Shown here one piece after another: positions 40,327-46,631 of a stretch of 48,814 bases of DNA; the stretch's first letter is position 1; every line of letters begins with the position of its first letter. Under the pieces are notes generated by a model. That model had not been told where the DNA came from and did not search any database. It was given only the letters and a program-made list of their open reading frames with translations. The DNA lies in NCBI GenBank assembly GCA_020628815.1, contig JAHDEN010000023.1, positions 1 through 48,814 on the forward strand, in the 5' to 3' direction. Both the position numbers and the translations under genes were made by a program. This DNA comes from Chloroflexota bacterium. Lineage in GTDB: Bacteria; Chloroflexota; Anaerolineae; Promineifilales; Promineifilaceae.

Positions 40327-42513
40327 TTACCCTTCAATTGTGTCGATCGTGCCTGATGAGGTCCTAGATGTGACGAACCCGGCCGTTTGCAAATCAAGCC
40401 CCCACACAGGCTGTTCAACCCCGCTAACCAAAATGGTCGATTGCTGATCAATTAGCTGATACTCGCCATTGAGCTGGTTGCGCAGAGCTTGTGAGATGAT
40501 GATCGAATTATCGTCACCTGCATACCCAACTTCTTGCGCGGTATAAATCGATTCTCCCCAAACTTCATAACCGGTTTTGTGAGCCGTAATCAACCCGCCA
40601 GTCATGGGGCCAAAATCGATCCCAATCTGGAAATTAAGCTCGGTTTGATATTTATGATTGAAGTTGTGATTGAATTCGACAAACGCCTGAGCGAACCTGA
40701 TTGTGCGTTCAATAAAATTCAGATAGGGGACGGTTAGCCCACAAACCCCGATGTACTCCATCCCCACATTATCAAACAGGTCAACACCGTGCTCGGCCGC
40801 CAGCGATTTTAATTTTTGATCATAATCTGCGCTTAGGTTAAACGCATCTTCACTGTCTGACTCGCTGACCAGTTCTCGAAAGCCCCGAACGATAATAAAA
40901 ATAGCGGTTGCCTGCTTCGCACGATCAAAAATATGTTTTTCACCGCTCTTGTAGCGTTCTGCTACAGACTCTGGCAGGGTGCGCACCAAAAGATCAACAA
41001 AGTCGTTGTGCTTTTTATCCGCTTCGTGGCTTTTCTCCCACACTTTTCTCATGATCTGATTCATGCTTGTTCCCAGCTCGCCAAATTCGCCGGGTGCATT
41101 ACCGTCAAAAGTAATCGGATTTGCTTGGGTCAGTGTTCCGTCTGCCTCTGCTTGCAACACCTCTTTTGTCTTGCCAATGACGGTCTGGAACGGCCGCATA
41201 AAATTCTGTGCGATCCATATCGAGGCGAGCGCCACCAATGGGATAAAAATGGCAGCAGAAATTAACATGTTGCGCAGTAGCAGTGCGACCGGTCCAAATG
41301 CCTCTTCCGACTCAATTTCTGACAAAATAACCCAGTCTAGCCCCTCGATTTCAAGCGGTGAAAATGAAGAGAGCACATTGACCCCACGATAATCGTCGAT
41401 TACGCGCGTGTCTGTTTCGCCCGCTAAAGCGGCACGCGCTCCCTCTGTACTAATCTTTTGCAGCAGCACGGTTGAGTTCAAGCGATCCATTAAATTGATG
41501 ACACCGTCTTGGGTGCCAACCGAACGCATGGTGGTTAAAAAGGATGGTTTGTCCTGGATTATAAAGCGAGAGTTTGAGCGCATGAGCAGGTCTGAGCCCA
41601 CCAAATAGGTTTCTCCGGTGGAGCCTAATCCTTCTTCTGCCCACTGCCCTTCACCCGTCATGATCGCATCTAACTGGTCGATGGGTATTTGCAGAGCCAA
41701 GATCCCTACCACATGGTCCCCGTTAAATATTGGGGCGGCGATAAAAGAGGCGGGAGCGTTATAGGAGGGTGCGTATGGCTCAAAGTCGACAATTTGCACC
41801 TTTTCTCGGATCGGGTCCCGCATGACCTTTTGCACGACGTCGGCCAAGCCGCTGTTCCGGTAGGGGCCGGTGATCAGATTTGTGCCGTAATCAACTTCTT
41901 TAAAAACGGTGTAGACAACATTACCTGTATTGAAATCAATCAAAAAAAGGTCGTAATAGCCAAAGCGCAGGAGGAACTCGCGCATGTTGGGATGATATTT
42001 TTCGTGAAACTGGCTGTACTCTGAGCCGTCTTCTGGGTTGTCTGCAAAGTGTTTAAAGCCAACCGCGTTGCCGTTGTTGCTGATGTAGTGGTATTGCAGA
42101 TAGCGGGCTGGCTGACTTTGCGGCCGGAAGACGTTGTATTCCGGCACCCCGGCCGTAATGTTCCCCTCTAAACGGGGCAAAAACTCGGTCGAATAGTAGG
42201 TTTCCAATGTATCGTTGAACTCAAGTGGGATATCAGTTTCCTCTAAGGCTTTGTAGCCCCGATTAAGCTGAACCATTGCAGAAACAACCGTTATATCTTC
42301 AGACAGAACAATCAGCTGATTGTTCATGGTGTCAAAATAATTTTCTATTTGTCGTGCTTTGTTGGTGCGGATCCCCGTTAAGTTAGTAAACTGTGCATTT
42401 AGAATTGCTTGCTGTGCCTGATTCCACGCGACATAGCCGACGATCAGAGCGGTCAACAGTGCGATGGCGATCATCACTAAGGTGTACCTAGATTTTGCGC
42501 TTAGATTCCACAT
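40327..42513 (-). CDS. Membrane receptor with catalytically degenerate class III cyclase domain
   Basis: A 728-residue protein: membrane helix 11-30, a large extracytoplasmic sensor resembling dCache (about 31-408), membrane helix 410-437, HAMP-like linker (about 437-495) and a class III nucleotidyl cyclase fold (about 530-708). The fold is recognisable (AIFIIVRGF, IGIDFGPMTGG, YEVWGESIYTAQE), but all catalytic positions are changed. The first metal Asp is Ile541, the second Met585, the transition-state Asn is Tyr657 and the Arg is Glu661. It should not make cyclic nucleotides, so it probably signals by protein contact or ligand binding. It is the first gene of the operon with the MscS-type channel and two binding lipoproteins. 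GAGGAG about 8 bases before the ATG is a strong ribosome binding site, unlike most genes here. Confidence 0.88.
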   Translation of the reverse strand: MWNLSAKSRYTLVMIAIALLTALIVGYVAWNQAQQAILNAQFTNLTGIRTNKARQIENYFDTMNNQLIVLSEDITVVSAMVQLNRGYKALEETDIPLEFNDTLETYYSTEFLPRLEGNITAGVPEYNVFRPQSQPARYLQYHYISNNGNAVGFKHFADNPEDGSEYSQFHEKYHPNMREFLLRFGYYDLFLIDFNTGNVVYTVFKEVDYGTNLITGPYRNSGLADVVQKVMRDPIREKVQIVDFEPYAPSYNAPASFIAAPIFNGDHVVGILALQIPIDQLDAIMTGEGQWAEEGLGSTGETYLVGSDLLMRSNSRFIIQDKPSFLTTMRSVGTQDGVINLMDRLNSTVLLQKISTEGARAALAGETDTRVIDDYRGVNVLSSFSPLEIEGLDWVILSEIESEEAFGPVALLLRNMLISAAIFIPLVALASIWIAQNFMRPFQTVIGKTKEVLQAEADGTLTQANPITFDGNAPGEFGELGTSMNQIMRKVWEKSHEADKKHNDFVDLLVRTLPESVAERYKSGEKHIFDRAKQATAIFIIVRGFRELVSESDSEDAFNLSADYDQKLKSLAAEHGVDLFDNVGMEYIGVCGLTVPYLNFIERTIRFAQAFVEFNHNFNHKYQTELNFQIGIDFGPMTGGLITAHKTGYEVWGESIYTAQEVGYAGDDNSIIISQALRNQLNGEYQLIDQQSTILVSGVEQPVWGLDLQTAGFVTSRTSSGTIDTIEG

Positions 42514-43011
42514 TCCCTTTCTCCTCTGGCCGTAGGCGTTTGGCTTTGAATTTGTTTAGGGTGCCTGTAACGATTAGAGATTTCCTGACGGCCGTTTTAA
42601 TTGCATCACGATTGAATAAGCCGAAAGCATTTGTCCGAATGCCAAGTACAGCAACAGACGATTGAGCAAACACTAGATGACACCGACAAAGGCTACACCG
42701 TTTGTCAGGCTGGCTTCGATGTTTTAGATTGTTCTTTGTTTGGGCGCAGACAAGTAGGTCTGATGCACCGCACATCCACCAGAGAATTTACCTGATTGAT
42801 AATGCAAGTGCAAAAAAATGTACTTTCCAAAAAAGGGCTAAGTTAACTGATACCGATCTTTGGTTATTGATTATTAGCTTTAAGCGTGGTCAATGTTTGT
42901 TAGGGAGTGACTTTTGCATCTCCCGAAAGTCCTTAAATAACAGTTGCCTACAATCTCTATAAACGAGAAAATCCCTTTTCTATTGTTATCACCTTACCCT
43001 TCACTTACCCC
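42514..43011. other. Divergent intergenic region between receptor operon and PrpD genes
   Basis: These 498 bases contain no frame I would call a gene. A short open frame on each strand lacks a ribosome binding site and has low-complexity, Cys- and Arg-rich translations. The right end (about 42983-43011) is pyrimidine-rich (ACCTTACCCTTCACTTACCCC) and may be another decayed 7-bp array like that at 44426. The left end holds a promoter candidate. Confidence 0.5.
42573..42600 (-). promoter_or_regulatory. Candidate promoter of the receptor/channel operon
   Basis: Read leftward, TTAAAA (42600-42595), a 16-base spacer and TCTAAT (42578-42573) form a plausible promoter. It would give a leader of about 50-55 bases with a GAGGAG ribosome binding site. 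Confidence 0.3.
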
Positions 43012-44370
43012 ATGAACGTATCACCCTTAAGCAGCACTGCACCAAGTATTATCGAATACATCCACGACCTAAAATGGTCCGACATCCCTGACCACGTTAA
43101 GCATCAAGCGACCCGCTGTTTGCTCGACACTGTTGGGGTTTTTTACGGTGGAACCTACACTGATCTAGCCAAAATCATTTACGACTTTGCGGCCGTGGCT
43201 TACGGTGGCAATCAAGCAAAACTGTGGCTCGACGGCCGACCGGTTTCCCTGCCCGGTGCCGCTTTGGCTCACGGGATGACGATAGACGCGCTCGATTTAC
43301 ACGACTCCTGCAAAGAGGTCAAAGGGCATGTTGGCGTGGCTGTCGTTCCCGTTTTGATTGATAGCATCGGCCTTTTGAGTGACGGGTCGATTGGGAGCGA
43401 TATTTCGGGCGAAGAGTTTATGACCAGCATGGTGATGAGCTACGACATTGCGACCCGGGCTGGCATGGCGCTACACGGCACTGCCTGCGATTACCACACC
43501 TCTGGGGCATGGTCGGCCTTGGCGTGTGCCGCGATTCTGGCCCGCCGGATGGGGCTGAGCCATGAGCAAACGCGCCATGCGCTTGGCATCGCTGAATATC
43601 ACGGCCCACGCTCCCAAATGATGCGCTGTATCGATTACCCAACTATGCTTAAAGATGGCTCTGGGTACGGGGCGATGGCTGGCGTCAGCGCGGCGATGAT
43701 GGCGGCCGGTGGCTTTACCGGCGCTCCGGCGATTACGGTTGAAGGGGAAGATGTCGCTCACTATTGGGATTCGCTTGGCTCTGAATGGATGCTCGATTTG
43801 CAGTGCTTTAAAAAGTACGCCGTTTGTTATTGGGCACAGGCTTCTGTTGATGGGGCGCTCAAAATTCAAAAAGAGCATGATCTAGCTATCGATGAGATTG
43901 AGCGGATCAATATCGGGACCTTTCATAACGCGGTCCGGTTGGCGGTGCGTCGGCCGGAAGATACTGAAAAAGCACAGTACGCCCTGCCATATCCGGTGGC
44001 GGCCGCACTCAGCTACGGCCGGTTGGATTGGAACGAACTGTCGGGCGAGACGCTGAAAAATGAGGCAGTGCTGCAATTGGCTGACCGGATTAATCTGTTT
44101 GAAGAAAAAGAGTGTGACGATGCGTTTCCGGCCGAACGTCGGGCCAAAGTCAGCATCGAAACAAAAGACGGCCGACATCTGCATGCAGGCACAACGTTTG
44201 CGCCGTGGCAACCGCACAATCCACCCACCGATGACGAGCTGCTCAACAAATTCCGCAGTTTGGCCAACGATCGCGTTGGGCCTGCGGCCTCTCAGCAGAT
44301 GGAAGATGTCTGCTGGAACATGCACGAACTCGACTCAGCAAAAATTATTCAGGAATTGCTGACGCAATAA
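43012..44370 (+). CDS. MmgE/PrpD family protein, first copy
   Basis: A 452-residue cytoplasmic protein of the family that includes 2-methylcitrate dehydratase, cis-aconitate decarboxylase and iminodisuccinate epimerase. Family features are TRCLLDTVGVFYGG near residue 27, the long helical core with ALAHGMTIDALDLHDS, GAWSALACAAILARRMGLS and HALGIAEYHGPRSQMM, and FKKYAVCYWAQASVDGAL. No other methylcitrate-cycle gene is near, so a role in propionate metabolism is not supported; a dehydratase, epimerase or decarboxylase of a dicarboxylate is possible. It is followed by a paralogue on the same strand after 95 bases. The start lacks a purine-rich ribosome binding site. Confidence 0.85.
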   Translation: MNVSPLSSTAPSIIEYIHDLKWSDIPDHVKHQATRCLLDTVGVFYGGTYTDLAKIIYDFAAVAYGGNQAKLWLDGRPVSLPGAALAHGMTIDALDLHDSCKEVKGHVGVAVVPVLIDSIGLLSDGSIGSDISGEEFMTSMVMSYDIATRAGMALHGTACDYHTSGAWSALACAAILARRMGLSHEQTRHALGIAEYHGPRSQMMRCIDYPTMLKDGSGYGAMAGVSAAMMAAGGFTGAPAITVEGEDVAHYWDSLGSEWMLDLQCFKKYAVCYWAQASVDGALKIQKEHDLAIDEIERINIGTFHNAVRLAVRRPEDTEKAQYALPYPVAAALSYGRLDWNELSGETLKNEAVLQLADRINLFEEKECDDAFPAERRAKVSIETKDGRHLHAGTTFAPWQPHNPPTDDELLNKFRSLANDRVGPAASQQMEDVCWNMHELDSAKIIQELLTQ

Positions 44371-44378
44371 TTGCGCGT

Positions 44379-44467
44379 TTGCGGGTGGCAGGTGGCGGGT
44401 TTGCAAGTGCTTTCCCATTGGAACATCCCTTTTATCCTTAATCCTTTCCCCCTTATCCCTTCATTAT
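44379..44467. repeat. Two heptamer arrays filling the gap between the PrpD-like genes
   Basis: The first array (44379-44406) is TTGCGGG, TGGCAGG, TGGCGGG and TTTGCAA. The second (44426-44467) is ATCCCTT, TTATCCT, TAATCCT, TTCCCCC, TTATCCC and TTCATTA, ending inside the ATG of the second gene. Together they make up most of this spacer. Confidence 0.65.
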
Positions 44468-45809
44468 GAACCCAATCAACTTTATCCACGACCTAAAATA
44501 CGAAGACCTTTCAGCAACCACGGTGCATGCGGCCAAGCGAGCCCTGCTCGATACGCTGGGGGTTTGCCTGACCGGCCGACAAACAGACCTGACCGAAATT
44601 ATTTACAACTACACGGCCGTGGGACATGGTGGTCCGGCTACAAAACTATGGCTCGACGGCCGGGACGTCTCCCTACCTGGAGCAGTTTTGGCCCACGGCT
44701 TTGCCTGCGACTCGGTTGACATGCACGACGGCTTTCAACGGACCAAAGGGCATCCCGGGGCGGCCGTGATTCCGGGGGCACTTGCCCTGCTTCATGATGG
44801 TGGCGGCAATCCAATTGATGGCAAAGAGCTGATTACCAGCATCGTAGTTGGGTACGAAATCTCGGTACGGGCTGGGGTTACGATCCATGCCACAACGGCC
44901 GATTATCACACCTCTGGGGCGTGGAACACCTTGGGTGTTGCAGCGATTTATGCTCGTCGGCACAAGTTGACCCATGAGCAAACGCGCCATGCGCTGGGAA
45001 TCGCTGAATATCACGGCCCTCGCTCACAAATGATGCGCTGTATCGACTATCCCACTATGTTAAAAGATGGCTCGGGATGGGGGGCGATGGCAGGGATGAG
45101 TGCAGGAATGATGGCGCAGGCAGGGTTCACAGGTGCACCCGCCATCACTGTAGAAATTGGAGCTGACGGGGCTAATGCTAAGAACCAAGAAGCCGTTGAG
45201 ATGTGGGCTGACTTGGGCTCTAACTTTGTGATGGACAAGCAGTACTTCAAGAAATTTGCTGTCTGTTATTGGGCGCAACCGGCCGTTGCAGCGACCTTAA
45301 ATCTGCGCGAGCAACATAACATCGATGCGGCCGACATCACCAAAATAAGGGTAGAAACCTTTCATGAAGCGACCCGCTTGGCTCACCCTAATCCAGAAAA
45401 TACGGAGATCGCCCAGTACAGTTTGCCGTACCCGGTCGGGGCGGCGCTGGTGTTTGGCCAAATTACCGCCAAAGAGCTGGTCGCTGAGCAGTTGACGAAC
45501 CCAGAGGTTTTGCGGCTGTCAAACATGGTGGAGCTGGCGGAGGATGATGAGTTCAACGAGATTTTCCCCAATGATCGTTTTTGTCGGGTGACGATTACGA
45601 CGGCCGATGGCACAAGCGTGACATCTGAACCAACCACACCACCGTGGACAGAAAAAGCGCCCCCAACGGATGCTGAATTAGATTACAAGTTCCGCACCAT
45701 CGTCGGGCAGGTGATGCCGCAAGAGCAGGTAGATGGGTTGATCAAGATGTTGTGGGATGTGGAGAATGCGCCTGCGGCGAACGTGATCTTAGATCAGCTG
45801 CAGGTTTAA
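44466..45809 (+). CDS. MmgE/PrpD family protein, second copy
   Basis: A 447-residue paralogue of the preceding gene, with about half of the residues identical by eye and the same motifs (LLDTLGVCLTG, HGFACDSVDMHDG, HALGIAEYHGPRSQMM, FKKFAVCYWAQPAVAATL). The two may be subunits of a heteromer or separate enzymes with different substrates. A 102-base segment (44972-45073) is about 91% identical in DNA to 43560-43661, more than the flanking regions. The start ATG lies at the end of a pyrimidine-rich 7-bp repeat array, without a ribosome binding site. Confidence 0.85.
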   Translation: MNPINFIHDLKYEDLSATTVHAAKRALLDTLGVCLTGRQTDLTEIIYNYTAVGHGGPATKLWLDGRDVSLPGAVLAHGFACDSVDMHDGFQRTKGHPGAAVIPGALALLHDGGGNPIDGKELITSIVVGYEISVRAGVTIHATTADYHTSGAWNTLGVAAIYARRHKLTHEQTRHALGIAEYHGPRSQMMRCIDYPTMLKDGSGWGAMAGMSAGMMAQAGFTGAPAITVEIGADGANAKNQEAVEMWADLGSNFVMDKQYFKKFAVCYWAQPAVAATLNLREQHNIDAADITKIRVETFHEATRLAHPNPENTEIAQYSLPYPVGAALVFGQITAKELVAEQLTNPEVLRLSNMVELAEDDEFNEIFPNDRFCRVTITTADGTSVTSEPTTPPWTEKAPPTDAELDYKFRTIVGQVMPQEQVDGLIKMLWDVENAPAANVILDQLQV

Positions 45810-45852
45810 GACTATTTAAACAAAATCACGCTATGTAACCGAACCATCTGGT

Positions 45853-45994
45853 ACATGATTTTTGAGATTCTTTAATTAGCACTGGCATAGGGTTGATCGT
45901 AAAACAAGCATCCTTGCTTGTTTGAACAGGCTGGAAGCCTGTTTTACAGTTTTGGTCTATACCGTAACCACTTTATGAATCTCAAACATCATGT
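45853..45994. repeat. MITE-like hairpin element downstream of the PrpD genes
   Basis: The ends ACATGATTTTTGAGATTC (45853-45870) and GAATCTCAAACATCATGT (45977-45994) are inverted repeats matching 17 of 18. The core has two hairpins, AAACAAGCA/TGCTTGTTT (45902-45910, 45915-45923) and AACAGGCT/AGCCTGTT (45925-45932, 45936-45943), inside an outer GTAAAAC/GTTTTAC stem (45899-45905, 45941-45947). It could also terminate the PrpD genes. The rest of the 312-base gap 45810-46121 has no gene that I can see. Confidence 0.65.
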
Positions 45995-46121
45995 TTCTGG
46001 TTAGTCGCAGAATTCATTCTACCCAGAAGCCAGACACCGATTAAAAACATAGGCATCAGCTTAAACAGGTTGAGTTTTCAACCCTATTAAGCCATGATGG
46101 GGCCGGAGAAACGAAAGCCAA

Positions 46122-46616
46122 ATGGTTAGTAAAAAGTGGCAAAAAAAGCATACGGTCATACAGCATGTCGCCTTGGGCCTAGCATGGGGGCTACCACTAT
46201 TTTGGCTGTCGGTAGATTTAACCGCTTGGGTCAAAGTCGCCCTGATCATTGGGACCTGGGTTATTGTTATTCCACTGGGCTATTATTTAAACAATCTGTT
46301 AGCGGAAAAAATGGTACGTGTGTTTAAGCACGAAGAGGAAGCTGTTAGAGGGGTTGTGCAGCGGTCACTCACAAAAAACTATATCCGGTTTAGCCGACGT
46401 TTTGTTGCCAACGAAACGCACTTTGTTATCCGTGATCAGGGGTTGACGCTCGTAATTGAAGCGTATCCTCTAAATTTGCCCATTGATGATCATATCAAGC
46501 CGACAGACGCAACAAAAATTGAGATTCGCGGGCTGAACAAAAGCAACACAGATTTAGCAGAGCGCATTTCAAAACTCATCAGCCAATCGGCCGACCTCCG
46601 CTTTAGCCAAGTGTGA
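46122..46616 (+). CDS. Small membrane protein of unknown function
   Basis: A 164-residue protein with two membrane helices (about residues 14-31, LALGLAWGLPLFWLSVDL, and 34-54, VKVALIIGTWVIVIPLGYYL) followed by a soluble domain of about 100 residues. That domain shows an alternating strand and helix pattern (HFVIRDQGLTLVIEAYPL, ATKIEIRGLNKSNTDLAERISKLISQ). GGAG about 15 bases before the ATG at 46122 is a plausible but distant ribosome binding site. I recognise no family. It is convergent with the Lon-like gene, with 15 bases between the stop codons. Confidence 0.65.
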   Translation: MVSKKWQKKHTVIQHVALGLAWGLPLFWLSVDLTAWVKVALIIGTWVIVIPLGYYLNNLLAEKMVRVFKHEEEAVRGVVQRSLTKNYIRFSRRFVANETHFVIRDQGLTLVIEAYPLNLPIDDHIKPTDATKIEIRGLNKSNTDLAERISKLISQSADLRFSQV

Positions 46617-46631
46617 CCTGTCGTACCAATT

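Noticed and set aside
42488..42962. Short open frames on both strands between the receptor operon and the PrpD genes
   Set aside because: Translations are Arg/Cys-rich, there is no ribosome binding site, and one overlaps the real receptor start.
44379..44467. CRISPR array or leader
   Set aside because: The period is 7 bases with degenerate units and no spacers; no cas gene is present in the window.
43012..45809. Methylcitrate cycle operon (prpBCD)
   Set aside because: No methylcitrate synthase or methylisocitrate lyase gene is near, and two tandem MmgE/PrpD copies are common outside that pathway.
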